A DNA stretch of 64,000 bases from Lysinibacillus odysseyi 34hs-1 = NBRC 100172. Lineage in GTDB: Bacteria; Bacillota; Bacilli; Bacillales_A; Planococcaceae. Position numbers and translations under genes: made by a program. The DNA lies in NCBI RefSeq assembly GCF_001591965.1, contig NZ_BCVX01000002.1, forward strand, positions 124,001 through 188,000. The letters run 5' to 3'. Shown here in pieces: positions 35,938 to 45,707 of this stretch. How positions within the stretch are numbered: position 1 is the first letter of the stretch; each line of letters starts with the position of its first letter. Under the pieces are notes generated by a model. It saw nothing but the letters and a program-made list of their open reading frames with translations, was not told where the DNA came from and did no database searches.

Positions 35938-37788
35938 TTATTTTTCCGCTTCAGCGTATTTTTTCTTTTTCGCGATTCGTTCGCGTTCATTTTTATCTAG
36001 AATTTGCTTGCGTAGACGAATTGACTCCGGTGTTACTTCTAAATACTCGTCATCATTTAAATATTCCAATGCTTCTTCCAGCGTCATGATACGAGGTTTT
36101 TTAATAACGTTTGTTGCATCTTTTGTTGCTGAACGCACATTTGTTTTTTGTTTTTGCTTCGTAATATTTACTGTGATGTCATTTTCACGTGTATTTTCAC
36201 CAACGACCATACCCTCGTAAACTTCAGTACCTGGCTCCACGAATAATGTACCACGGTCCTCTACCTGCATCATACCATACGTTGTTGCTTTTCCGTTTTC
36301 CATTGATACAAGCACACCTTGGTGACGGCCGCCTACACGTCCAGCTACTACCGGCTGATAAGAATCGAATGTATGGTTAATAATACCGAATCCTTTTGTA
36401 AGGGACATGAATTCTGTTGTATAACCAATTAGACCACGTGCTGGTACGTTAAAGATAATACGTACTTGTCCATTACCGTTATTGATCATATCAAGCATTT
36501 CACCTTTACGCTGACCTAGAGATTCAATAATTGAACCTACACAGTCTTCAGGTACATCTACTTGTACACGCTCGATTGGCTCACATTTCACGCCATCTAC
36601 TTCACGGATGATTACTTGTGGTTTTGATACTTGTAATTCAAACCCTTCACGGCGCATATTTTCGATCAGGATCGATAAGTGAAGCTCCCCACGTCCTGAA
36701 ACAGTCCATGCATCTGGGGAATCAGTATCTTCTACACGTAAAGATACATCTGTTTGCAATTGTGAACGTAAACGCTCTTCGATTTTAGAAGAAGTAACCC
36801 ATTTCCCTTCACGTCCTGCAAACGGCGAGTTATTCACTAGGAATGTCATTTGCAATGTCGGCTCATCAATACGTAATGGCGGTAGTGCTTCCTGATGCTC
36901 AGTAGGACAAACTGTTTCCCCTACGTTGATGTCTTCCATTCCTGAAACAGCGATTAGATCCCCAGCTTTTGCTGTTTGGATTTCTTCACGTTTCAGACCG
37001 AAGAAGCCGAAAATCTTTGTAACACGGAAGTTTTTCACTGAACCGTCCAGCTTCATCAGTGATACTTGCTGGCCTACAGAAATCGTACCACGGAATACAC
37101 GACCGATACCAATACGGCCGACGAAGTCGTTATAATCAAGCAATGCCACTTGGAATTGCAATGGGTCTTCTGAGTTATCTACCGGTGCAGGAATATGTTC
37201 GATGATTTGTTCGAACAAGCATTTCATATCCGCTTCTTGGTTTGCTGGATTTGGATCAAGTGATGCTGTACCGTTTACGCCTGAAGCAAATACAACTGGG
37301 AAATCAAGCTGATCGTCATTTGCATCTAGCTCAATTAACAACTCCAGCACTTCATCTACAACTTCCTCAGGACGTGCTGAATCTTTATCTACTTTATTTA
37401 CAACTACGATTGGTGTTAAGTTTTGCTCAAGCGCTTTTTTTAGCACAAAGCGCGTTTGCGGCATACAGCCTTCATAAGCATCTACTACTAGCAGAACGCC
37501 ATCTACCATTTTCAGGATACGTTCTACTTCTCCACCGAAGTCTGCGTGTCCAGGTGTATCTAAAATATTAATGCGAGTACCATTATAGTTAACCGCCGTA
37601 TTTTTTGCTAAAATAGTAATACCACGCTCACGCTCAATATCGTTTGAGTCCATTGCGCGTTCTTCTACTTGCTCATTCGAACGGAATGTTCCGGATTGTT
37701 TTAATAATTGGTCGACTAGTGTCGTTTTACCATGGTCAACGTGTGCGATAATTGCGATGTTACGTAAATCTTGACGTAAATTTGTCAT
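35938..37788 (-). CDS. typA: Ribosome-associated GTPase TypA/BipA
   Basis: A 616-residue translational GTPase. G1 [10 protein letters not shown] (about 15-24), switch RERGITI, G3 [14 protein letters not shown] and G4 NKVDKD are present, followed by EF-G-like domains II, III and V and the BipA-specific C-terminal domain ([15 protein letters not shown] near the end). It assists 50S subunit assembly and stress or cold adaptation. A promoter with a TATAAT box lies about 45 bases upstream. Confidence 0.97.
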   Translation of the reverse strand: MTNLRQDLRNIAIIAHVDHGKTTLVDQLLKQSGTFRSNEQVEERAMDSNDIERERGITILAKNTAVNYNGTRINILDTPGHADFGGEVERILKMVDGVLLVVDAYEGCMPQTRFVLKKALEQNLTPIVVVNKVDKDSARPEEVVDEVLELLIELDANDDQLDFPVVFASGVNGTASLDPNPANQEADMKCLFEQIIEHIPAPVDNSEDPLQFQVALLDYNDFVGRIGIGRVFRGTISVGQQVSLMKLDGSVKNFRVTKIFGFFGLKREEIQTAKAGDLIAVSGMEDINVGETVCPTEHQEALPPLRIDEPTLQMTFLVNNSPFAGREGKWVTSSKIEERLRSQLQTDVSLRVEDTDSPDAWTVSGRGELHLSILIENMRREGFELQVSKPQVIIREVDGVKCEPIERVQVDVPEDCVGSIIESLGQRKGEMLDMINNGNGQVRIIFNVPARGLIGYTTEFMSLTKGFGIINHTFDSYQPVVAGRVGGRHQGVLVSMENGKATTYGMMQVEDRGTLFVEPGTEVYEGMVVGENTRENDITVNITKQKQKTNVRSATKDATNVIKKPRIMTLEEALEYLNDDEYLEVTPESIRLRKQILDKNERERIAKKKKYAEAEK

Positions 37789-37829
37789 TATTCCACTCCA
37801 TATTCTTTTTTCAGTTGTTTAACTGTGAT

Positions 37830-37858
37830 ATTATAGCACATGTAGGCGCAAATGTCTT
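37830..37858 (-). promoter_or_regulatory. Probable promoter of typA-ylaH
   Basis: A perfect TATAAT (37830-37835) and a weaker AAGACA -35 (37853-37858) on the minus strand with 17-base spacing. Confidence 0.55.
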
Positions 37859-37912
37859 TTCGCAAAATTAAGGATTGCCTTTTATATATTATTTGATAGA
37901 GGAGGGTTTCTC

Positions 37913-38131
37913 GTGAACAAAGCAAAAGTAGTCATGTTCTTCTATGCTTTAGCTGCCTTACTTTCGATGATAGGAATCGGCTTTTTCGTATCTCTAGTCT
38001 TTATGGCTGGAACAAATGAATACGATACAATCGGGATTGTCGGTATTCTAGCATGTATTATCGCTGTGTGCCTTGTTTTTATGACAGGCATGAAGCAAAA
38101 GAAAAAATTCATCGCAGCAGGCTTATTATAA
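37913..38131 (+). CDS. ylaF: YlaF-like small membrane protein (DUF5325)
   Basis: A 72-residue protein with two membrane helices (about 8-30 and 40-60) and a basic tail (GMKQKKKF). It matches the DUF5325 family in size, sequence pattern and position divergent from typA. A GTG start follows GAGGAGGG. The function is unknown. Confidence 0.8.
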   Translation: MNKAKVVMFFYALAALLSMIGIGFFVSLVFMAGTNEYDTIGIVGILACIIAVCLVFMTGMKQKKKFIAAGLL

Positions 38132-38148
38132 GCTTTCTCTATAAAACA

Positions 38149-38184
38149 GCCGCCCGGCAAAACAGCATACAGGGCGGCATTTTT
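38149..38184. terminator. Terminator between ylaF and suhB
   Basis: GCCGCCC and GGGCGGC arms with a 16-base loop are followed by ATTTTTT on the plus strand. It lies between convergent genes. Confidence 0.8.
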
Positions 38185-38981
38185 TATTTCTCTTCAATAT
38201 AATGTTCCAAAATCAATTGATGAATATACGGATTGGCGATTAAAAAGGTATCGGATCCTGAGAGATCAGGCGCCTGTCCATTTAAGTTGGTTGCAATTGC
38301 CCCTACTTCCTTCGCGATAATAATCCCTCCGCCAATATCCCATGGTGCCAGGCGCATGGAAATATAGGCATCCAACTTACCGCTCACTACAAAGGCAATT
38401 TCCATAGCAGCTGAGCCATAAGAGCGTGTCCCACGTACAGTATGAATGAGATCGATCAGTTTTTCATGATTTATTTTCCGGTTTGGCGTTACCCAGCTTG
38501 CGTTAATGCCAATCACTGCTTCTTCTATCGTTAACGGCTGCAGCTTGCGCAGCGGAGAATCATTGTACCATGCACCTTCTCCAGCAATGGCGTAAAACAT
38601 ATCTTCCCGCATGACATCGTATATATAGCCAAGCTTGCCCACTCCATCGATATAAATACCAATTGTAATCATAAAATGGCGGTGTTGTTTGACAAAATTC
38701 ATCGTCCCATCGATTGGATCAATAATCCATACGACTCCATCCATTGAATCAGGATGTTCCCCCATACCTTCTTCTCCGAGGATTTTATGTGTAGGATCAA
38801 ATTGATAAATTTGCTCGATAAAAAACATTTCCGTTTCGCGGTCGATATTCGTGACCAAATCGTTTGGGCTCGATTTCGTTTCCACTTCTACTTCCAGATC
38901 ATAGGAAAATGATGCACAAATACGCTTTCCCGCTTCAATAATGATTTCCTTCGCAAAGGCATCCAACTGCTTTAAATCCAT
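38184..38981 (-). CDS. suhB: Inositol monophosphatase family protein (YktC)
   Basis: A 265-residue magnesium-dependent phosphatase. The metal-binding motifs are EEG (GEEGMGEH), DPIDGTMNF (about 84-92) and WDIGGG near residue 210. Family members hydrolyse inositol 1-phosphate and related substrates. The ATG at 38981 follows AAAGGTGG and gives the same length as B. subtilis YktC; the frame is open for 10 more codons upstream. Confidence 0.9.
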   Translation of the reverse strand: MDLKQLDAFAKEIIIEAGKRICASFSYDLEVEVETKSSPNDLVTNIDRETEMFFIEQIYQFDPTHKILGEEGMGEHPDSMDGVVWIIDPIDGTMNFVKQHRHFMITIGIYIDGVGKLGYIYDVMREDMFYAIAGEGAWYNDSPLRKLQPLTIEEAVIGINASWVTPNRKINHEKLIDLIHTVRGTRSYGSAAMEIAFVVSGKLDAYISMRLAPWDIGGGIIIAKEVGAIATNLNGQAPDLSGSDTFLIANPYIHQLILEHYIEEK

Positions 38982-39058
38982 AGTACAACCACCTTTCGCT
39001 TCCCGCTTCAATATGTAACATACATAACGCTGAATTCACATTATATAGTTAGTATAAC

Positions 39059-39098
39059 AAAAATCACCTGCTGTCCGAACATTCAGCAAGTGATTTTT
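39059..39098 (-). terminator. Intrinsic terminator downstream of the 65-residue gene
   Basis: AAAAATCACcTGCTG and CAGCAaGTGATTTTT arms with a 10-base loop and T run, on the minus strand between the small gene and suhB. Confidence 0.8.
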
Positions 39099-39119
39099 TA
39101 CTTAGGTATAAAATTTTTA

Positions 39120-39317
39120 TTACGCATATGCATGTAGACCTTCTAATTCTCCCTGGATTTCTTTTAGTCGTTTTTTTGATTTTTCCATTTCAGCCTTATT
39201 GCTGTCTTTCATCGCTGCATACAAGGAAGCCAGCTCATAATCCAATTCTAATCGCAGGATGTACTCATATTGCTTTTCGATATCAACTTTGCGTATAATT
39301 TTAACCATCTGTTTCAT
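39120..39317 (-). CDS. Small coiled-coil protein of unknown function
   Basis: A 65-residue protein almost wholly helical and highly charged (MKQMVKIIRKVDIEKQYEYI, then heptad-like Leu, Glu and Lys). I do not recognise a family. The start may be the first ATG (39317) or the one four codons later; both have AGGAAG or GGAGA sites. It is divergent from yktB and has its own terminator, which supports a real gene. Confidence 0.6.
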   Translation of the reverse strand: MKQMVKIIRKVDIEKQYEYILRLELDYELASLYAAMKDSNKAEMEKSKKRLKEIQGELEGLHAYA

Positions 39318-39438
39318 TCTCCATCACTTCCTTAGTTATTTTTTTAAAAACATTTGACTTTCTTTAAAGTTTTTGTTATAAGATTTTTTCCCAAAATCTT
39401 AATAAAATAAACATACAAATCGAAAGGAGTTACTAATT

Positions 39439-40065
39439 TTGAATAATGTACAATGGACAACTGAAGATTTCCAGGTGTTCCTTATCAATGGATTAGACGA
39501 AAGAATGGAAGCATTAACACAAATTATCCGCCCGAAATTTCAAACCTTGGGAGAAGTCTTCTCAGCCTACTTCAGTGCTAATACAGGAGATGAATTTTTC
39601 CCTCATATAGCCAAGCATGCGCGTAGAACAGTCAATCCTCCAAAAGATTCCTGGGTTGCCTTTGCTCCCTACAAACGAGGATATAAATCGTTACCTCATT
39701 TCCAGATTGGCCTATGGGAAAGCCATTTATTCATCGTATTGGCAATTATTTATGAAGCCCCTGAAAAAGGAGAAATGGCAGAACGGCTTCTTGCCCACTT
39801 GGATGCTTTCGATGAATTGAGTGAAAATTTCGTCATTTCAGGAGACCATATGTCCCCCTCTGCCGTTCCTTTAGATGAAGCACGGCATGAACAGCTCAAT
39901 CAGTTGCTTGTGCGCCTCCGGGATGTAAAAAAAGGAGAATTTTTAGTTGGCCGCCATATCCCTGCTGAAGAGGCAATTAAGCTTTCTTCTGATGAGTTTA
40001 TGCGATTGGCCGAAGAAACATTCGATAATCTGCTTCCTATTTACCATCATATGATCGGAAAGTAA
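39439..40065 (+). CDS. yktB: YktB family protein (UPF0637, DUF1054)
   Basis: A 208-residue soluble protein with the DUF1054 pattern: WTTEDFQVFLINGLDERMEA near the N-terminus, then 'HIAKHARRTVNPPKDSWVAF' and 'HFQIGLWESHLFI'. The function is unknown. The start is a TTG with AAGGAG 9 bases upstream. Gene order yktC, yktB, yktA, speA matches B. subtilis. Confidence 0.9.
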   Translation: MNNVQWTTEDFQVFLINGLDERMEALTQIIRPKFQTLGEVFSAYFSANTGDEFFPHIAKHARRTVNPPKDSWVAFAPYKRGYKSLPHFQIGLWESHLFIVLAIIYEAPEKGEMAERLLAHLDAFDELSENFVISGDHMSPSAVPLDEARHEQLNQLLVRLRDVKKGEFLVGRHIPAEEAIKLSSDEFMRLAEETFDNLLPIYHHMIGK

Positions 40066-40077
40066 GCAGTCTCATTC

Positions 40078-40110
40078 ATAACAGGTGTGTGAAAGTTGCA
40101 CATCTGTTAT
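40078..40110 (+). terminator. Intrinsic terminator of yktB
   Basis: ATAACAGgTGTG and CACAtCTGTTAT arms with a 9-base loop followed by a T-rich tract. Confidence 0.75.
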
Positions 40111-40208
40111 TTATTTTACCTTCGTTTTATTGAAAGGGGCTCCCCACCTCCCATATAATTAACTTTATTATTTCTTATACTACCAAATGAGGGGAGTTTT
40201 TAAACCTA

Positions 40209-40785
40209 TGATCGGTATTATTCATTATGCATATGGTGTACTGGCTTCCATTTATGACATTGCTCGAATGTGGATTATATTCCAATAGACGATTGGCATA
40301 CGGATGAGGGGATTGTAGGTGTCTATGCAGAACGGGTATCCCGCGCGTTCCGTTGGCTGCCGACAGCGGCACAGCAGCATGCACATGTACTGTTTACAGT
40401 TCACATCCAGCCGTTGGATCCGGGGCGCAATGATGTTTACATAAAGCAATTTACTGAAATGGCGACGGTCATTGCAAAAGCTGCCGGAATAAACAATTTC
40501 CATACAACATACCGTTCTGCGAGAGGAAAGGCCAACTGGCTGGGGCCTAATGTAAAGGATAAAATTCATGAACTACATGAAGCAGGTGCTACAGGGTTTG
40601 TCACTTGTGAGCTGCTTGCCCTTACTGCTGATGTAGAATCTTACTTTGAAATTGGAGAAGAGTGCCGGGAAATATGCGACGGGCTTGGTGTGCCATTTGC
40701 TCTATCAGAGTTCCCAGGCGACAGCTTTGATACAGTATATGCACTAGCGAACTTAGTGATATCGTATATTCAACCAGCAAAATAA
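40209..40785 (+). pseudogene. Broken, internally deleted ferrochelatase-like gene
   Basis: The frame from the ATG at 40209 (after AGGGGAG) reads MIGIIHYAYGVLASIYDIA, similar to the N-terminal strand of ferrochelatase ('GLLVMAYGTP'), then stops at 40287. A second frame, open from 40258 to 40785, encodes about 170 residues matching its C-terminal half. It carries the 'VHIQP' counterpart of the catalytic His loop 'AHSLP', 'NWLGPNVKDKIHELHEAGATG' (canonical 'PWLGPDV'), and 'DVESYFEI' for the acidic residue of 'HLEVLYD'. About 120 central codons are missing and the parts are out of frame. In the GTG-started second part (40270) haem synthesis is unlikely to be catalysed. Confidence 0.7.
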
Positions 40786-40870
40786 AAAAGTTTTCGAGGC
40801 AATAAGTTAACCTTTTTCTCTAAAACAACTCCAAAAAGTCCTCCTTTAGAGGCTTCATCATAAAAAATAA

Positions 40871-40905
40871 AGCTGCCAGGAAAGCGTTCCCCTTCCTGAG
40901 CAGCT
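40871..40905. terminator. Terminator between the ferrochelatase remnant and yktA
   Basis: AGCTGCcAGGAA and TTCCTgaGCAGCT arms with a 10-base loop and a following CTTTTT on the plus strand; A-rich upstream, so it can also serve yktA on the minus strand. Confidence 0.75.
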
Positions 40906-40940
40906 CTTTTTATTTGCTACGCTTGTGTATAAGCCATGCC

Positions 40941-41210
40941 CTATAATCGGATGATTTGTCCATCTGCAGATTCCTTGGCCATTTTCACCGCTTTGTAGCC
41001 TATATAGCCGCTTACCTGTTCAAATTGGCGGAAAATTGTTTTCTCTTCTGCCTGTGATGGCACAACTTCCTTAAAGCGGCGGTATTTTGCCATAAATGTT
41101 TCCCGCTTGATTCCTTTTTCATAAGCAGCTTCCACCGCCTCAAAGAAATGAACGACATCTACCATCTCCTGGGTAGTCCAATCAGTCGATAATGGATATG
41201 AGTATTCCAT
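40941..41210 (-). CDS. yktA: YktA family protein (UPF0223)
   Basis: An 89-residue protein starting MEYSYPLSTDWTTQEMVDVV, the signature of UPF0223. It is helical, soluble and of unknown function. The gene lies 49 bases downstream of the NPD-type gene on the same strand. Confidence 0.9.
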   Translation of the reverse strand: MEYSYPLSTDWTTQEMVDVVHFFEAVEAAYEKGIKRETFMAKYRRFKEVVPSQAEEKTIFRQFEQVSGYIGYKAVKMAKESADGQIIRL

Positions 41211-41259
41211 GCTGTTCCCTGCCTTTACCGGATATGGGGCGACTACGCCCTCTTCTTCA

Positions 41260-42219
41260 TTACTGCCCCCATTTTAAACGGATTTCCTTTGCTTGTACAA
41301 CCATTCGCTCGATCAGCTCTGCTACAGTAGGCACATCTGATATCATACCTGTCACCTGACCAGCCCAACCGTAACCGCCCGAAGCATCTCCATCATAAAT
41401 ATAGCGCTTATTGGCCTTTCCGCTAATATAGTCTTTCAGCGCTTCATAAGTTGGTGTTTCTTTTTCGATTGCAAGAATCTGGTCTGTAAAATCGTTACGC
41501 AGGGCCCGGGCTGGTGCACCTATGGACCGTTTGATTACGGTTGTATCATTCTCCGTGCTTGCCAATAATGCTTCCTTGTAAGCTTCTGAGGCATGAATAC
41601 ATTCTTTTGTCGCAATAAAGCGTGTCCCCATTTCAATTCCTTCCGCCCCTAGCGCATGAGCTGCCATCCAGCCACGGCCATCTCCAATACCGCCGGATGC
41701 AAGGACTGGAATGGAGACACTATCTACAACCTGTGGAACGAGTACCATTGTCCCGATATCATCGCGTCCCAAATGGCCTCCCCCTTCCTGGCCTACAACC
41801 ATCACAGCATCTGCACCGAGTTGTTCTGCCTTTTGCGCTTGACGGCGCGCTGCAACGAGCACCATTTTTTTGCAATCGCTCCCTTGTAAAATATCAAAAA
41901 TAGGAGCTGGATTTCCTCCTGTCATTGTTACAACTGGAACATTCATCTCTTTTGCTACCTCTACCATTGGTTCATAGCCTTTTCCGTGTTGTCCAATAGC
42001 AAAGTTGACACCAAATGGCTTGTCTGTGAGCATCCGGACTTTTTCAATTTCTGCACGTAATGCTTCCGGTGAAGGCAGGCTCATTGCCGTAATTTGGCCA
42101 AGTCCCCCCGCATTCGATACGGCCGCTGCAAGATCGGCATAGGCCAAATAGGCAAGCCCTCCTTGGATAATTGGATACTCAATATTTAATAATCTCGTCA
42201 CACGCGTTTCCCAGTTCAT
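41260..42219 (-). CDS. Nitronate monooxygenase / 2-nitropropane dioxygenase family flavoprotein
   Basis: A 319-residue TIM-barrel FMN enzyme. Visible are 'YPIIQGGLAYLAYADLAAAVSNAGGLG' at the N-terminus, GQEGGGHLGR (active-site His and phosphate loop), VLASGGIGDGRG and 'GTRFIATKE'. The family includes nitronate monooxygenases and FabK-like enoyl reductases; the sequence alone favours the former but the physiological substrate is open. It is transcribed divergently from speA. Confidence 0.85.
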   Translation of the reverse strand: MNWETRVTRLLNIEYPIIQGGLAYLAYADLAAAVSNAGGLGQITAMSLPSPEALRAEIEKVRMLTDKPFGVNFAIGQHGKGYEPMVEVAKEMNVPVVTMTGGNPAPIFDILQGSDCKKMVLVAARRQAQKAEQLGADAVMVVGQEGGGHLGRDDIGTMVLVPQVVDSVSIPVLASGGIGDGRGWMAAHALGAEGIEMGTRFIATKECIHASEAYKEALLASTENDTTVIKRSIGAPARALRNDFTDQILAIEKETPTYEALKDYISGKANKRYIYDGDASGGYGWAGQVTGMISDVPTVAELIERMVVQAKEIRLKWGQ

Positions 42220-42356
42220 TCGTCTTCCTCCATTTTCTTTGAAATGTAAGCTAACTAGCGGTATAGTGAAATTTATAATTTCTTATAGTCACACCGATTA
42301 ATAGGTGCTATAATTCTTTTGTTTTTAAATTTCATTTAAGTGAGGTGGTACCTGCG

Positions 42357-43826
42357 TTGTCACAGTTAGAGACTCCATTGTTCGACGTTTTACTTAAACA
42401 CCGAAACAGACATCCTATCCAGTTCCATATTCCCGGTCATAAAAAGGGCACAGGTATGGACCCAGCGTTTCGAGAATTCGTCGGCGACAACGTTTTATCA
42501 ATTGATTTAATTAATATTGCTCCACTGGATGATTTACACTCTCCAAAAGCGGCCATTAAAGAAGCGCAAAGCTTAGCAGCTGAAGCTTTTGGTGCTGATC
42601 ATACATTCTTTTCCGTTCAAGGTACTAGTGGCGCAATCCAGACAATGATTCTGACGGTCGTTGGTCCAGGTGACAAAATTCTAGTACCACGGAATGTTCA
42701 TAAATCGATTATGTCTGCTATTGTATTTGCGGGGGCTATCCCGATCTTTATCCATCCTGAAGTGGATCCGGAATTGGGAATTTCCCACGGCATCTCTCCT
42801 GAATCAGTAGAGAAGGCTTTGCAAAACTATCCTGATGCAAAAGCAGTATTAGTAATTAACCCGACTTACTTCGGTTTTGCAGCTGATTTAAAAAGAATTG
42901 TAGATATTGTTCATGCCCATGATATTCCCGTCATTGTGGATGAAGCCCACGGTGTCCATATCAAATTCCATGATAAACTGCCTTTATCTGCCATGCAGGC
43001 CGGTGCAGATATGGCAGCTACTAGCGTGCATAAATTAGGCGGATCCATGACAGGGACATCTATTTTGAATGTGCGGGAAGGCCTTGTATCAGCAAAGCGT
43101 GCCCAAGCGTTCTTCTCAATGCTGACAACAACTTCTACGTCCTACCCTTTACTTGCCTCTTTAGACTGCGCACGACGCCAGCTGGCAGTTCATGGTCACG
43201 ATTTGATTGATGAAGCGATCCGCCTAGCGGAAGATACACGCAAGCGTATTAACGTAATCCCTCACTTAACATGTGTTGGACGTGAAAAGCTGCATTCATC
43301 TGCCACATATGATATGGATCCTTGCAAACTATTAATCAGCGTAAAGGATTTAGGTATTACCGGTCATGATGCTGAGGAATGGCTGCGCTATAATGCCAAT
43401 ATTGAAGTTGAGCTGTCGGATCTTTATAATATTTTGTGTTTGGTGACGCTAGGTGATACGAAAAAGGAAATGAACCTTCTTGTGAATGCTTTAACACGCA
43501 TGTCACAGGCATTTGACTCAGAAGCAAGCGTGACAGTTCCGAATGTTAAAGTCCCGGAAATCCCAGCCCTTGCGATGTCTCCACGTGATGCATTCTATGC
43601 CGAAACAGAAGTGATTCCGCTCTCTGAAGCGCATGACCGTATTTCCGCTGAGTTTATTATGGTTTATCCTCCGGGTATCCCACTCTTTATCCCTGGTGAG
43701 GTCATTACCGAAGACAATATCAAATATATCCAAATGAACATCGAAGCTGGTCTTCCAGTACAAGGGCCAGAAGATGCTACATTACAAAATATCCGCGTCA
43801 TTAAAGAGCGGCGCGCAATTTATTAA
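42357..43826 (+). CDS. speA: Arginine decarboxylase
   Basis: A 489-residue PLP enzyme of the Orn/Lys/Arg decarboxylase family, very like B. subtilis SpeA throughout. It starts LSQLETPLFDVLLKH and has QFHIPGHKKGTGMDP, the PLP-binding lysine in SVHKLGGSMTG and the C-terminal 'PPGIPLFIPGE'. It makes agmatine for polyamine synthesis. A TTG at 42357 is chosen because GAGGTGG lies 8 bases upstream and the length matches; the frame is open four codons further upstream. Neighbouring yktA is as in B. subtilis. Confidence 0.93.
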   Translation: MSQLETPLFDVLLKHRNRHPIQFHIPGHKKGTGMDPAFREFVGDNVLSIDLINIAPLDDLHSPKAAIKEAQSLAAEAFGADHTFFSVQGTSGAIQTMILTVVGPGDKILVPRNVHKSIMSAIVFAGAIPIFIHPEVDPELGISHGISPESVEKALQNYPDAKAVLVINPTYFGFAADLKRIVDIVHAHDIPVIVDEAHGVHIKFHDKLPLSAMQAGADMAATSVHKLGGSMTGTSILNVREGLVSAKRAQAFFSMLTTTSTSYPLLASLDCARRQLAVHGHDLIDEAIRLAEDTRKRINVIPHLTCVGREKLHSSATYDMDPCKLLISVKDLGITGHDAEEWLRYNANIEVELSDLYNILCLVTLGDTKKEMNLLVNALTRMSQAFDSEASVTVPNVKVPEIPALAMSPRDAFYAETEVIPLSEAHDRISAEFIMVYPPGIPLFIPGEVITEDNIKYIQMNIEAGLPVQGPEDATLQNIRVIKERRAIY

Positions 43827-43857
43827 ACTTGAGGGGATTTTCCCCTCAAGTTTTTTT
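43825..43857. terminator. Terminator between speA and lrgB
   Basis: A perfect 13 bp stem, AAACTTGAGGGGA with its complement, a 3-base loop and seven T on the plus strand; A residues on the other side make it usable for lrgB too. Confidence 0.92.
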
Positions 43858-44533
43858 ATATGAATAGAAGAGCAAAAACAGGACATATAAAAGCTCCAAG
43901 CACTGCACTCAGCCCCATCGATAATGAGCCGATCGATAAAGCTTCCTCCCCGTATTCCTTTAATTTTGAAATACCTACGCCATGACTTGCGCTTCCCATC
44001 GCTACACCGCGGCTGATGGCTGTATCAATATGGGCTATTTTAAATAGAAGTGGACCAAGTATTGCCCCTGTAAATCCAGCTACCATGACCAGTACCGCGG
44101 TCAAAGGAGGAATTCCCCCTACCGTCTCGCTTATCTGCATAGCAATCGGCGTTGTCAATGACTTTGGAAGAGCCGTCAAAATAAAAGAATCGCTCGAACG
44201 GAAAAGTTTCAAAAATATATAAATACTTATTAGACCAGACAGCATAGCAACAACCAGGCTGGACAGTATAGAGTATTTATATTTAAAAATCAGTTCCCGC
44301 TGATTGTACAGCGGATAGGCCAACGCCACTACAGCAGGGCCAAGCATTTGTTGTATCCATTTGCCTCCTTCCATATACGTGCTATACGGAATATGAAAAA
44401 CAATTAGTATTATAACTGTAATCAATGTAGTAGTGAGCAACGGAAGAAAAAATGGATTGTGGACCTTGTCATACAGCTTCTGGAGAACGAGGAACAACAG
44501 TATAGTACTAACTATGATGACGAGTGCTAGCAT
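43856..44533 (-). CDS. lrgB: LrgB/CidB family membrane protein
   Basis: A 225-residue membrane protein with about six helices. 'ALPKSLTTPIAMQISETVGGIPPLTA' (about 140-165) and the glycine- and histidine-rich 'RGVAMGSASHGVGISKL' are the LrgB signatures. The family was described as antiholin-like; in B. subtilis (PftB) and streptococci the LrgAB pair takes up pyruvate. The start overlaps the end of lrgA by 26 bases. Confidence 0.92.
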   Translation of the reverse strand: MLALVIIVSTILLFLVLQKLYDKVHNPFFLPLLTTTLITVIILIVFHIPYSTYMEGGKWIQQMLGPAVVALAYPLYNQRELIFKYKYSILSSLVVAMLSGLISIYIFLKLFRSSDSFILTALPKSLTTPIAMQISETVGGIPPLTAVLVMVAGFTGAILGPLLFKIAHIDTAISRGVAMGSASHGVGISKLKEYGEEALSIGSLSMGLSAVLGAFICPVFALLFI

Positions 44534-44909
44534 GTCCTATATCCTCCTTCATTGCCTGCTCTTTGCGCTCTATGTATTGACTTAACTTTCCAGTCGCAAT
44601 AATAGTGACAATGGTACTTAAAAATACCGCAAGCACGAGCAATAGACCTGACACAGTTAATAATTCTGGATAGTCAACTACCCCCACTGTAGCGGGAATA
44701 AAAAATAATGTTAAAAAGGCAATGAGGAAACCGGCTCCCTCCTGAATCAGCTTAACCTTGATAATATTTAACATCAACAACGCCCATAATAAAACAAGAC
44801 CGATAATACTTGGCGGAATAAATATTCCTGTCCATTCTACGATCAATACGCCAATGAAATAAAACAACCATAAGATACCTACTTGGGCAATAATACGTAT
44901 AATTTTCAT
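44508..44909 (-). CDS. lrgA: LrgA/CidA family membrane protein
   Basis: A 133-residue membrane protein with four helices: 'GIFIPPSIIGLVLLWALLML' and 'LIAFLTLFFIPATVGVVDYPEL' are characteristic of LrgA/CidA. It forms a functional pair with lrgB. The last residues (KEDIGHASTRHHS) overlap the lrgB start, so the two are translationally coupled. Confidence 0.9.
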   Translation of the reverse strand: MKIIRIIAQVGILWLFYFIGVLIVEWTGIFIPPSIIGLVLLWALLMLNIIKVKLIQEGAGFLIAFLTLFFIPATVGVVDYPELLTVSGLLLVLAVFLSTIVTIIATGKLSQYIERKEQAMKEDIGHASTRHHS

Positions 44910-45647
44910 CTGGCAGCCCCCTCTCTATATGGTCTTCATTTTACGACTTAGGAAATTCCCTGTCTATTATTCCAGGATAATTACTGACAGCATTCCGTCA
45001 TAAAATACAGAAAAACTGCACAACAGCTACTAATTCTTTCAATAGCAAGACAGTTTATCTATAAATTTGTTACCATATAGCGGCCTTCCTTTGCTCTGTT
45101 TCTGAACAAAAGTGATAGACTACCTCTACTGCTTAGTAAATCGGCGGCCCTCCTGCACCTAACTGGACAAAAGAGATTGCTGCTCTAAGACTAGCAAGAA
45201 GGGCTGTCGGCTGTACTGCATAAAGCACTCCAATCCTCACCTTACTATTTCTTTCATATATAGATTGAATAGGCATCAAAAATTGACCACGAGATAAAAA
45301 TATAATGGTAGAAATATATAATGGATTCTTTAGTTTCCCAATACCTAGCTATTGTATATACCTGTTCCCTATTCAGTATGAAAGCTTTTACTAGTTCAGC
45401 TCCATTCTGTTGTTTGTCCCCTTCCATTCAATAGTTTTTTATATGTCTCAACGGGAAAACAGGCCTAACATATGTTAAGCAGAAAAGGTATTTTCAGCCA
45501 ATTTTGAATTACCAAATTTTCTATATAACTAAATTATAACGAAGTCCCCCCTTTAAAGCAGATTTTTTCTATGCAACCTTTTAATCATTTTCCCATTCAT
45601 ACTAATTATCCAAATATATAAAATTTTCTAAATATTGTTGATTTACC
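44910..45647. other. Long intergenic region between lrgA and the CstA-family gene
   Basis: About 740 bases with no supported gene on either strand. Two loosely similar segments near 45084-45120 and 45145-45185 (both CGGCC...CCT... then ACAAAAGxGAT) hint at a decayed duplication. The divergent promoters of lrgAB and cstA should lie here; only the cstA promoter is clear. Confidence 0.4.
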
Positions 45648-45666
45648 TATTTACCGCTACTATAAT
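45638..45666 (+). promoter_or_regulatory. Probable sigma-A promoter of the CstA-family gene
   Basis: TTGATT (45638-45643), 17 bases, then a perfect TATAAT (45661-45666), about 40 bases before the start codon. Confidence 0.75.
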
Positions 45667-45707
45667 TCTATTTATCAAAAAGCTAATTAAACTTTAGGAG
45701 AGTTGCT

